Position numbers and translations under genes: made by a program. DNA of 64,000 bases from Microglena sp. YARC (lineage: Eukaryota; Chlorophyta; Chlorophyceae; Chlamydomonadales; Chlamydomonadaceae), in contig CM039462.1 in NCBI GenBank assembly GCA_022414725.1, positions 9,288,260 to 9,352,259 of the forward strand, given 5' to 3'. How positions within the stretch are numbered: position 1 is the first letter of the stretch; the number at the start of each line of letters is the position of its first letter. The notes beneath the pieces were generated by a model. That model did no database searches. It was not told where the DNA came from and saw only the letters and a program-made list of their open reading frames with translations. Below are positions 1 through 11,000 of the stretch, piece by piece.

Positions 1-500
1 GGGTGGGGTTGGGGGTTGGTTTTGGAGTGAGGTGGGGTTGGGGCGGGTGGAGGTTTGATTTGGAGTGAGGAGATCGCGCATTCTGCACTATAGTTATGGG
101 GACGTGTATGATCGAGGCCGAGATTCAGAGTGATAACGAGCGCGGTGGACGTGAGTCTTGGACGCTGTGTAGGTGTGAGGGAGTAGTTCGGTAGTAAGGG
201 GCGGAGGATCTAGAGCAGCAAGAGGCGCACTCTCTGGATATCCCGCTCTCTTCGCGTAGAAGCTTCTGGGAGATGAGATCGATAGAGCGAGAGGCAATTT
301 TAGCTGATTGACCACACACACGAGCGCGTTAGAAACTCTAGAGGGGCGTGCGCACGATGATGTGTCTGGTTTAGTAGTTTATAAGTATGCTATACGTGTA
401 GCAGCTTCTAGCTGCGCACTTTGCCTGTCCTTTGGGCCCCCTACCTGAAGCGAGCTAGGGTTGGGACAGGGATTTTTTATTTCCGCTACATATCTCTCTC
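1..500. other. Non-coding sequence left of assembly gap
   Basis: G-rich start followed by mixed sequence. I see no recognisable gene. The short open frames here are not convincing. The last ~35 bases before the gap (about 464-500) match the start of a dispersed element also present at 7,951 and, inverted, at 63,785. By position it would lie downstream of, or within, the IFT56 gene that enters from the right on the minus strand. Confidence 0.6.
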
Positions 501-1500
501 NNNNNNNNNNNNNNNNNNNNNNNNNNNNNNNNNNNNNNNNNNNNNNNNNNNNNNNNNNNNNNNNNNNNNNNNNNNNNNNNNNNNNNNNNNNNNNNNNNNN
601 NNNNNNNNNNNNNNNNNNNNNNNNNNNNNNNNNNNNNNNNNNNNNNNNNNNNNNNNNNNNNNNNNNNNNNNNNNNNNNNNNNNNNNNNNNNNNNNNNNNN
701 NNNNNNNNNNNNNNNNNNNNNNNNNNNNNNNNNNNNNNNNNNNNNNNNNNNNNNNNNNNNNNNNNNNNNNNNNNNNNNNNNNNNNNNNNNNNNNNNNNNN
801 NNNNNNNNNNNNNNNNNNNNNNNNNNNNNNNNNNNNNNNNNNNNNNNNNNNNNNNNNNNNNNNNNNNNNNNNNNNNNNNNNNNNNNNNNNNNNNNNNNNN
901 NNNNNNNNNNNNNNNNNNNNNNNNNNNNNNNNNNNNNNNNNNNNNNNNNNNNNNNNNNNNNNNNNNNNNNNNNNNNNNNNNNNNNNNNNNNNNNNNNNNN
1001 NNNNNNNNNNNNNNNNNNNNNNNNNNNNNNNNNNNNNNNNNNNNNNNNNNNNNNNNNNNNNNNNNNNNNNNNNNNNNNNNNNNNNNNNNNNNNNNNNNNN
1101 NNNNNNNNNNNNNNNNNNNNNNNNNNNNNNNNNNNNNNNNNNNNNNNNNNNNNNNNNNNNNNNNNNNNNNNNNNNNNNNNNNNNNNNNNNNNNNNNNNNN
1201 NNNNNNNNNNNNNNNNNNNNNNNNNNNNNNNNNNNNNNNNNNNNNNNNNNNNNNNNNNNNNNNNNNNNNNNNNNNNNNNNNNNNNNNNNNNNNNNNNNNN
1301 NNNNNNNNNNNNNNNNNNNNNNNNNNNNNNNNNNNNNNNNNNNNNNNNNNNNNNNNNNNNNNNNNNNNNNNNNNNNNNNNNNNNNNNNNNNNNNNNNNNN
1401 NNNNNNNNNNNNNNNNNNNNNNNNNNNNNNNNNNNNNNNNNNNNNNNNNNNNNNNNNNNNNNNNNNNNNNNNNNNNNNNNNNNNNNNNNNNNNNNNNNNN
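501..1500. other. Assembly gap (1000 N)
   Basis: Exactly 1000 undetermined bases, a size typical of a placeholder rather than a measured gap. It abuts the repeat array at 1,501-2,060, so the assembly probably broke inside that array. Missing IFT56 exons may lie here. Confidence 0.99.
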
Positions 1501-2060
1501 GGGATAAATAAGTAGTACAGGGGGTTCAAGGATCCTCGAAGGATAGCAACCTCCTTTGTAGATGCTGAGAGCCTGTAGGGGCAGGGGGGGGGTGGGGGGG
1601 GGGGGGGAGATAAAATATAGGTAGTACAGGGGGTCAGGTTCCTCAAAGGATAGCAACTCCTTGTAGATGCTGAGAGCCTGTAGGGGCAGGGGAGGGGGGG
1701 GGGGGGGAGATAAAATATACGTAGGACAGGGGGTCAGGTCCTCGAAGTGATAGCAAACTCCTTATAGGTGCTGAGAGTCTGTAGGGCAGGGCAGGGGGGA
1801 GGGGGGAGAAATCAATATAGGCCCAGTAAAGAGGGTCAGGTTCCTGGACGGACAGCAACCTCCTTGTAGATGCTGAGAGTCTGTACGCGAGAGGCAGGGG
1901 GGGGGGGGGGGGGGGGGGCAGGCAGAGGGAGGGGGTGAGATACACTTACATAGTTTAGAGGGGTCAGTGTCCTCGAAGGATAGCAACTTCTTGGAAATGC
2001 TGAGAGCATGCAGGGACAGGGCAGGGCAGGGAAGGCAGGGGGGGGGGGGGGGTGGGGGGG
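1501..2060 (-). repeat. Tandem array of truncated IFT56 exon-3-like copies
   Basis: Five copies of a ~100-120 bp unit. On the minus strand each copy holds a pyrimidine-rich tract, CTACAG, then an exon-like stretch reading ALSIYKELLSFEEPDPLYYLY in the best copy, then a C-rich tract that starts the next unit. Exon-like starts are near 1,572, 1,677, 1,778, 1,880 and 2,007; the last has lost its AG. The peptide continues the IFT56 exon 2 product (ending GEHDK) in register with the family pattern YxxAL..Y......P..... Each copy stops at the same place without a donor, so these look like 5' exon fragments with decoy acceptors. Some copies are frame-shifted. A complete exon 3 is not visible and may be in the gap. 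Confidence 0.65.
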
Positions 2061-2813
2061 GGGGGGAATATCACTACAATGGTCACTGGTATCACAATAA
2101 TTTCCACGAACACTACCACCGCTGCCGCGACAGACACAGCATACTGCTAGGTGAGATTGGTTGGCAGCGCCATTACAACAGCAACGGCAGCCAGCAATCA
2201 AAAACACATTGGTAATCTTTACTGCACGGCTGCCGAATCATTGTTGGATCACACAATCAGAGACAGAACCCATGCCCCTGCCAAACCGAACCCACGTACG
2301 CAAACAGCAGACACATACACTTGAATAGGCAGAACATAAAAATTTGAGCACTGCAATATGAGCCTAACAAGGCGTGAGCGGTTCCTGAGGTGCTCCAGTG
2401 GATAAGAAGATAAGAATAAGACCTAATAGTTGTCTGCTGCCCATGGGGTACTGGCTCTCATAGCAGACACATACACACAAATATGCAACTTTTTGACCCT
2501 AGTCCTCAGGGTTCCTCCCAACACTGTCCACTGCCATGTTTCCATTGATGCAAAAACCTAATCGAGCTTAGCTGCAGCACTGAGTGCAAACATGGATGTG
2601 CTCTTTGGTTTCGTGAACTACTTGCTGGATCCATCAAGACTATCTAACACACTCACCCAAATTTCCTGGCTCCATCACTGCCTCTCACACACACACAGAT
2701 TCTTTGCTCTGTCCTTCCCAACAGTGGAAGTTCCACCCTTGCCACATTCCAGGCTGATATGTTTGACACGACTTCAGGTTAATCCAGTAGGACGGGGGGG
2801 TTGAGGGACGCGC

Positions 2814-3231
2814 CTTGTCATGTTCTCCAAAATGGAACTGGCAGTAAGCGAGAAACTCTAGATTCCTGACATCGTGTCGGTTTGCATTTCTGCGGAACTG
2901 GAGGAGGGCGAGCGCTCCCTGATAGTCTCGCTTGCTCAGGAAGTCCTCGAGGTCCGGCAGCTTCGCTTCTTGCTTTCCCTGTTAATCAGACAACAGATTG
3001 TCAATTCAAAACAGGCATTTGCAGGATTGTGCATCTTGAGCTGGGAGTGTCATGTTCAATGTTGAACTCCCTGTCGAAGTTAGTGATTAGCCAGCTTAAC
3101 CAACATCGAATTGGCATGAAATATTTTCATTTCGGAGGCTTCTAACTCGTTAGTAATGAAGGAAGCTAGTAGCTGCGTACCTCCGATGCCACTGTGCGTG
3201 CAGGCTGCACGCGAGACTTCGACAAAATCAT
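2814..3231 (-). CDS. IFT56: Intraflagellar transport protein 56 (TTC26/DYF-13), 5' exons, partial
   Basis: IFT56 is a tetratricopeptide-repeat subunit of IFT complex B, which moves cargo in cilia and flagella. Exon 1 is 3231-3181 (17 codons, MILSKSRVQ...), followed by a GT donor at 3,180. Exon 2 is 2978-2814 (55 codons), preceded by a TTAACAG acceptor. Joined in phase 0 they read as the family N-terminus: basic start, then LPDLEDFLSKRDYQGA, LALLQF and a YCQFHFGEHDK helix. The IFT56 hallmark is a P-L-E-x-x-L-S-K-R-D stretch followed by GA..LL.F. The next exon appears as the repeat array at 1,501-2,060. If exon 2 joins it in phase 0, the donor is GC (AAG|GCGCGT) rather than GT; a phase-1 GT donor two to three bases on is the alternative. 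The 3' part lies in or beyond the N gap. The gene implies a flagellated stage. Confidence 0.87.
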
Positions 3232-5041
3232 AAGTTTGCGTCGAAGTTAAACACTGGGTGAGTCGAGTCAGAATCTATAGGTACTGCGAGAACGAAGAAG
3301 CTTGGATAAACAGCTGCGAGTTTGCTTTGTGCAAGTCAGACTTCGAGGGATGAAAGGGGAGAAGCAAACATTGCCTGGTGGGGCGCGGGGTGGGGATTTC
3401 GGGAAGGTCCCCCACGGTTTTGACCAGAGACACCTCAACTGGGGAACCCGAATTGGCTGTGGTGTCCCGAATTTCCTATTGTCCCCAAATCCCAAACGGA
3501 CCAGTTCCCCTTCCACCCGGCCCAGCCTTCTCGCTGCTAGCTGCTGCCACTTGCCTGACTGAGTGACAGAACTTATGCATCCGGAGTTCAAGTCTCAAAA
3601 CTCCTACCAAGCATTAGCTTATACTTGGCGTGTTTTAGCCAAACCCGACGTCAACAGAACTGCAGTGAGTGAACGATATTATCTTGGACCCTATGATATT
3701 TTACGTGATGGTTTCAAATTGAACTTGGCTCAACGCGTCAGCAACACGTCGACAGCGCTCAACCGAGCTCAGCCAAATGTGATAAATAGCCCTTTTCATG
3801 AAATTAGTCCCGTAGCTACTGTTTTCATGCCTCTCATCGAAAACAAAGAGCAACATGGCACTGCGCAATGCTGCAGTTGTGATCGTGCTAAGGATGTTTT
3901 CATCAGCTAGCCGAGGCCTTGTGATTGGAAACCTGCTTCGACCTCTTAGCAGCCTTCCTAGCTTCTGGATGCAAGAAAAAATGCAGAAGCTGCTACCAGT
4001 GCAAGGCACCGAGAACAAAGTGACACCAGATATGGATAACAAGGAATCTGACTCAGCCGACCACTGTCACACATCTCAAATAACCTCTCTGCCTTCAAAG
4101 ACGGCAACGGGGGAGGAGGACGGCAACTCGATCAAGATTTGGAAGTGAGTAAATCTCTTTGAGCGGGGGTGAGTAAATGCAACGTCCAGGAACAGTGGCG
4201 TAGAGTGTTGGCTGTCCGAGTTTTGGAAAGGTGAAGCGTGGGCATACGACAGGAACCAATTAGGCCCAGGGTTGGAAAGTAACGAAATTGAAATTGTTCT
4301 ATCCGTGTAATGCAGTTGGAACGTAACGAACATATGGTACATACAAACGTACAATCGGGCAAATGGGTGAGCCTGGTCTGGGGGCTCCCGCTCCCTAGAA
4401 TTATCGGCGAAAAAACAGATATCAGCGTACCATCCTGTCATACCGTTCTTTTTTGTTTTCCTTTCATTTGGCTAATACATGTATACATGTATAATTGTAT
4501 ATGTATATTATCTAGGTTTATGCCGTTTTTACGTTTTGTGCGAACAACTCATGGCCATACTCACAGTTGTTACTTATGACACGCAAACAACTGTACCTGT
4601 TGTTACTTATGACTCTATTAGTGTAAACTGTAACTGTCGAAGCGCCCGAACGCAGGTGCTTTGTCACATGCTTATGAGGTATGAAGCTTTGATCCGGTGA
4701 AATGGGGAGTTCATCAATGGTTTGTTTTCATTTGCCCTCCTGGATGAAAATGCGTGTTTGGGCAAGCCTACCATCACATGGACCTCTGCCATGGACGGTT
4801 TCTCCGGACGGTTTCCCCCGCCCCGGTGACTGCCATTCAGCTTCTGTAGCTGCCGGAAAGCCGTCCAAGATAGGGCCTGCCACTGCGAAGCGTGCCATCC
4901 GCGATCATCCGACTGTGTGCCATGTATGAATCTAGCGACACATGATCTGATTAAAATACACTCCTTCTTCAAAGCAAAGGACTACCTTCCCCCCAAAACA
5001 CCCCTCCCAGGACATTGCCCTCGCAAAATCACCGAATTAAG
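3232..5041. other. Intergenic region between divergent IFT56 and arginine deiminase
   Basis: About 1.8 kb separating a minus-strand and a plus-strand gene, so it probably holds both promoters. One weak ORF (3,855-4,148) is listed separately. A 29-base stretch at about 4,283-4,311 matches sequence at 30,326-30,354, next to the 3' end of the LINE. I recognised nothing else. Confidence 0.5.
3855..4148 (+). CDS. Possible small protein or first exon with a mitochondrial-type presequence
   Basis: Open frame of 97 codons. It begins MALRNAAVVIVLRMFSSASRG, an amphipathic Arg/Ser/Ala-rich start typical of organelle-targeting peptides, followed by an acidic, polar stretch. The last sense codons overlap a good donor (GGAA|GTGAGT), so it could be a first exon rather than a complete gene. 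I do not recognise the family. Nothing downstream before the arginine deiminase start continues it convincingly. Confidence 0.25.
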   Translation: MALRNAAVVIVLRMFSSASRGLVIGNLLRPLSSLPSFWMQEKMQKLLPVQGTENKVTPDMDNKESDSADHCHTSQITSLPSKTATGEEDGNSIKIWK

Positions 5042-8000
5042 ATGGCCGGACAGCATGCCAGCGCTAATGGCCTCTCCTCGTGGGAGATGGACCTTACTGG
5101 CTCTAGATCCGCATCTCCTGCGCGCTTGGGAAGTCCCAGGATCAGTCCTCATGGACTCAAGCGCACTCCCTCTTTCAGGGACGTGCAGGCAGTGGATGCT
5201 ATCACGCACGGCAAGAAATCAAAGCTCAGCTCTGTCTGCGATATGCTTACCGATAACGAGGGCAAGTCCGCGTCACAAGAGCACGAGAACGAGCTTGCCG
5301 AGCTGGTGATCGTTTGCGAGCCCGAGCAGGCCAGTCTGATGATGGGTGGGCTGCACCCTCGCGGCTCTCTGTACGAGCGCCCTATCAACATCGATATTGC
5401 CAAGGCCCAGCACGCGGAATTCAGACACCAGGTGAGACGGCCAAGGAGGAAAGAAAGAATATGCCAGGAAAGTGGCTGGAGCCTGGTGATAGACAAACGA
5501 TGCGCGAAACATTAGGGATGCTAGAGCCATGCCTTGGCTGGGTGCATGCCAGAAATGCTCTACTCCGGATAATCCGGATGCGGATCCAGCTGGATGCGCT
5601 GACGAGAATAGTGATGGAGATCTAAGAGTGCTGTTGGCTTGTGTGACTTGAATTTGGGTGTGTTTCAGTCCAGGGGTAGCCAAACTGGCTTAAGGGACAT
5701 GCTGATCAACTTGTATGGAGAGGATTGGGGTCATTTTTTGATAAGTGGGTCTTGTCTTGTGGGGCAGACAGTTGGAGGGTGAGATGGGCAAGATAAGGTA
5801 ACTGGTAGAAGAAGGTGGTTTAGAAGACAATGGGGTGGTTGGAATTCTGGATTGGAAAAAAAACATGCCTTCCTGAAGGTGGTTCAGAAGATGGGGGGGG
5901 GGGGGGGGGGGGGGGGGGGTAATCTTCTGGATTGGACTCAACCCACAAGCAAGGATTGGTTCAGAGGACAGAAATAATTTGTAAATGTACATCGGTACCA
6001 GCCTGGCTGCTAGTGTTTCAAATTTGTACATGTAAATCGGTAACAGCCCGCCTTCTAGCGTTTCTAATTTTGCACATTTACATTTGTAACAGCCCGCCTG
6101 CTAGCGATTCAATTTGTACGCGTACATCGGTATCAGCCCGCCAGCTAGTGTTTCAGATCTTCAGTCTGGACCTCCTCTAAACGCACAATCCTTCAACTTT
6201 TTCAACTTTTCATTCTTTCAACCACCACCGCCATCCACCACCACCACCACCACCAATCAACCACCACCACCACCACCACCACCACCAACCACCCACACCA
6301 ACCCACACCACCATGTGCAGTTGCGAGAGCATGGTGTCAAAGTGCTGACTGTGCGTGAGGTCCTGTCCTACAACGTGGAGGAGAATATATCCGCTCGTGT
6401 TGACTTGGAGGATCTGGCATGTAGTGCCCTTGTGTACACGGTGAGGATGAATTCTTGCATGCTTGTTTTCCATGACCTTTTGCATGCAATATTTGATTTG
6501 CACTACAGTTTTCATGGTTGATAGCATGGCCATTTGCATGCACTGGTTGTTTTACACTATATTTTGCATGGTTGATTGCATGGCCGTTTGCATGCTATGC
6601 TTGTTTTCCACTATAGTTTTCATGGTTGATAGCACGGCCGTTTGCATGCACTGGTTGTTTTACACTCTAGTTTTCATGGTTGATAGCATGGCCGTTTGCA
6701 TGCAATGCTTGTTTTGCACTATACTTTTCATGGTTGATTGCATGGCCGTTTGCATGCAATGCTTGTTTTACACAATATTTTGCATGGTTGATTGCATGGC
6801 CGTTTGCATGCAGTGGTTATTAAACACTATATTTTTCATGGTTGATTGCATGGCCGTTTGCATGCACTGGTTGTTTTACACTTTATTTTTCATGGTTGAT
6901 CGCATGACCGTTTTCATGCAGTGGTTGTTTACACTATATTTGTCATGGTTGATAGCATGGCTGTTTGTATGCAATGGTTATTTCGCACTTTAGTTTTCAT
7001 GGTTGATTGCATGGCCGTCTTCATGTTTCATTTGCATAATTGTTTTATACGTGAAAGTGCACATTGTTTTGCACGACAGATTGCATGATTGTTTTATGTG
7101 TTTGTTTGCATGCTTGTTTTCCGTGGCCGTGTGCATGCAAAAGATGCACGTTGTTTTTAACGGTATATTATATCATTGTTTTCCATGGCCGTTTGCATGC
7201 AAACGTGCACGTTGTTTTGAACTGTTGTTTGCGTGGTTAATTCGTATCATTGCATGGCCGCTTGCATGTTTGTTTTCCATGGCTGTTTGCATGCATAACG
7301 AGCACGTTGTTTTGCGCTATAGTTTGCATGGTTGTTTTGCATGGCCGCTTGCATGTTTGTTTTCCATGGCTGTTTGCATGCATAACGAGCACGTTGTTTT
7401 GCACTATAGTTTGCATGGTTGTTTTGCATGGCCGCTTGCATGTTTGTTTTCCATGGCTGTTTGCATGCATAACGAGCACGTTGTTTTGCACTATAGTTTG
7501 CATGGTTGTTTTGCATGGCCGCTTGCATGTTTGTTTTCCATGGCTGTTTGCATGCATAACGAGCACGTTGTTTTGCACTATAGTTTGCATGGTTGTTTTG
7601 CATGGCCGCTTGCATGTTTGTTTTCCATGGCTGTTTGCATGCATAACGAGCACGTTGTTTTGCACTATAGTTTGCATGGTTGTTTTGCATGGCCGCTTGC
7701 ATGTTTGTTTTCCATGGCTGTTTGCATGCATAACGAGCACGTTGTTTTGCACTATAGTTTGCATGGTTGTTTTGCATGGCCGCTTGCATGTTTGTTTTCC
7801 ATGGCTGTTTGCATGCAAAACACGCATGTTATTGTACACAGTTGTGTTGCACGCTATATTATGTTATTATATGCGCATGGTTGTTTTGGGCGGAGCGCCC
7901 TCTGCAAGGGGGCTGGAGCCCCCAGGGTCACCCCGTTGTTCGTGCGTGTGACAGGGATTTTTATTTCCGCTGTATATTGCGATCGCTAGTTTTGACCCCG

Positions 8001-11000
8001 TTTTGGAGAAATTATCGCTATAAAAAAGAAAAAAAGTGTTTTTTTGTTTTTGCCCTTAATGGCCCCCAAAAGCTATGAAAAGCTTTAGAAAGCTATAGAA
8101 AGCATTAAAACGCTGTCCCTGGAGGAGCCCTGAAATCATAAAATATAAATGCATGCTTTGCTTGCTTGTTTTGCACACTGTTAAGCATGTTTTTTTGCAT
8201 GCTTATTTTGCATGGCCGTTTGCATACTTGGATTTGTATGGTTGTTTTGCTCGCTGTCAAGCATGTTTGTTTGCATGGTTGGATGGCTGTTTGCATGTAA
8301 GTTTTGCACGTTTTTATGCATGCCCCCAGCTGTTTATAGCACCAATGTATGGGGGTGTGGTACTGCAATCTACCCCTGTGATATTTCGCCCATTTTCTTA
8401 GCCCAATGCATCTCTACAACCTGATTTGATGACTTGCTACAAATGAATTCTGTTTGCTTCGGGGCATACCCTGTCTGAGCTGGCTGGTGATGTACAACAG
8501 TATAAAGCACCAATACCAATGCATGAGGATGTGGTACCGCACTCTACCCCTGTGATATTTAGCCCTATGCATCTCTACAACCTGATTTAATGACTTGCCA
8601 CAAATGAATTCAGATTGCTTCTGGGCATACCTTGTCTGAGCTGGTTGATGATTTTCAACAGAGTAAAGCACCTATGTATGAGGATGTGGAACCGCAATCT
8701 ATCCCTTGTGACATTTCGCCCTCTTCGCCCTCTTCGCCCAATGCATCTCAACCTGATTTAACAACACTGATTTAATGACTTGTCGCAAATGAAAAGACTG
8801 ATCGAATGGCTTGCCACAAATGAATTCAGATTGCTTCTGGCCATACTCTGAGTGAGCTGGCTGAGGAGCACCACAAGTGGTTGGGAGATGCCTACAAGAG
8901 GGAGGTCATCGAGAAGATGTCTATTTCCCAGTTGGTTGATACGGTAAGGCTTGCCCCACTTCGGGAGCCTATACATCTATCTAAATACTTAGTGGCCTAT
9001 TGGCCATATATCATGTTCACTGCCTATACTATATTTCCTATCATATTGCCCAGAGATATAGTGATAGGCAGTGAGCATGATATATGATAGGCAGTGAGGT
9101 CAGTGGTCACACATAACATGGATTGAGTTTAGTGGTCACACATAACATAATATATCCGTGTTCAGCTGTTTGATACGGTAGGGCTTGCCCCATTTCAGTG
9201 GCCTATACTTTTATCTAAATACTTAGTGGCCTATCGGCCATATACCATGTTCACTGCTTATACTATATTGCCTATCATATTGCCTAGAGATATATTGATA
9301 GGCAGTGCCGTTGATACGGTAAGATCCCCTTGCCCTCGCTCTCTTTACTTCTTTTCCCGCATGCCACCTCCCTCACCCCCTTCATCCACATCCCCACCTG
9401 TCATAGCTCTCGCACTCTTCACATATTTTTCCACATACCACCTCCCTCACCCCCTTCATCCACATCCCCACCACCTGTCATAGCTCTCACACTCTTCACA
9501 TCTTTTCCCACGTACCACCTCCCTTACCCCCTTCATCCACATCCCCACCTGTCATAGCTCTCACACTCTTCACATCTTTTCCCACGTACCACCTCCCTCA
9601 CCCCCTTCATCCACATCCCCACCTGTCATAGCTCTCACACTCTTCACATCTTTTCCCACGTACCACCTCCCTCACCCCCTTCATCCACATCCCCACCTCC
9701 TGTCATAGCTCTCACACTCTGTACATATTTTCCCACATGCCACATCCCTGACCCCCTTCAGCCATCTCTACCTCAGTCTATTACTATTTACACTGGAAAT
9801 ATAATTTTTTATTTTTGTGTACTTTTTTTACTTACTAAGTGCATGACTGCGCATGAAAATAATATGTTGACTCCTTTTACCTGTCTGCTGCCCTCACGTC
9901 CCAACAAACTCTCTTGCCCCCCCCCCCCACCACCACCACCACACCACACACACACACACACCATACACACACTCAACAAACTCTCTTGCCCCCCCACCCC
10001 CCACCCCCATTACGCCCACACACCATACAGACACTCACACTGAGCAATCTCTCACCCCACACAACAGGGACCCCCCACCCCACACACACACACACACCGT
10101 ACACACCATGCACACACACTCACACAACAAACTCTCGTATGCAGATCATGATCAACCCAACTGTGAAGCTTACCCCCAGCAACAGGGACCCCCACCACCC
10201 CACACCCCACCCACACACCCACACATAAACCATACACACACACACCATATACACACACACTCACACTCACGCACCAAATTCTCTTGCGCAGATCATGATC
10301 AACCCAACTGTGAAGCTTACCCCCAGCAACAGGGACACCGGATTCACTGCTTACTACACCTTCCAGCCACTCAGCAACCTGGTGTACACTCGTGACCAGC
10401 AGATCACTACTTGCAAGTAGGTACTTTCTTTTGCTGCATTGCAGTGTTGTAGTACGACTGGATAAGAATCGCCCACTTCGGCTAAACATTTGAACGAAAG
10501 GTCCTAAGCGGCTTTGCAAGTGACGCGGAAAAATGGCGGAGAGAGTTGGCTATCGAAGCGACAGGTGACAAAAGAATCGAGCGGACCGAAGCCAGTTAGT
10601 TATGAGACAGTTAGTTGAGACAGTTGGCTTTGCGCCAGGCTTCGTGCGGTCGCAAGGACAACGGGATGACCCTGAGGGGGGGGGGGAGCTACCCTCTAGT
10701 GAGCTAGCATCCACAAGCCAGATCTCCTATACCCTATATCCTAAACTCCTAAACCCTGAACCTTAAACCCTACACCCGAGGAGGATCTGGCCAGTGGATG
10801 CTAGCTCACTGGAGAGTAGCTTCCCCCTACCGGGGGGGGGGGGGGGCTCTGCCAAAAATAAAATTGCCAGCTTCTTTGTAGCCTGTCGTGTACGCATGAA
10901 ATATCAGACAATTTCCCACCACCTTACCACTATCTTTGTGTGTGACGCGTCGCCATTCTGACGCTGCCTGGCGACGCATGGGTCCAGTTAAACTTGACAG

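Noticed and set aside
379..1656. Open frames spanning the N gap on both strands
   Set aside because: They consist almost entirely of undetermined residues; no biological content.
6450..7860. CRISPR-like regular repeats
   Set aside because: Units are contiguous with no unique spacers, the genome is eukaryotic and no cas genes are present; these are minisatellites.
7003..7989. Long Cys/His/Phe-rich ORFs on both strands over the 87-bp repeat
   Set aside because: Periodicity artefact inside arginine deiminase intron 2.
10738..10775. Telomere-like CCCTAAA/CCTAAAC words
   Set aside because: Only four or five degenerate words inside an intron; too short and irregular for a telomere. Could be an interstitial remnant.
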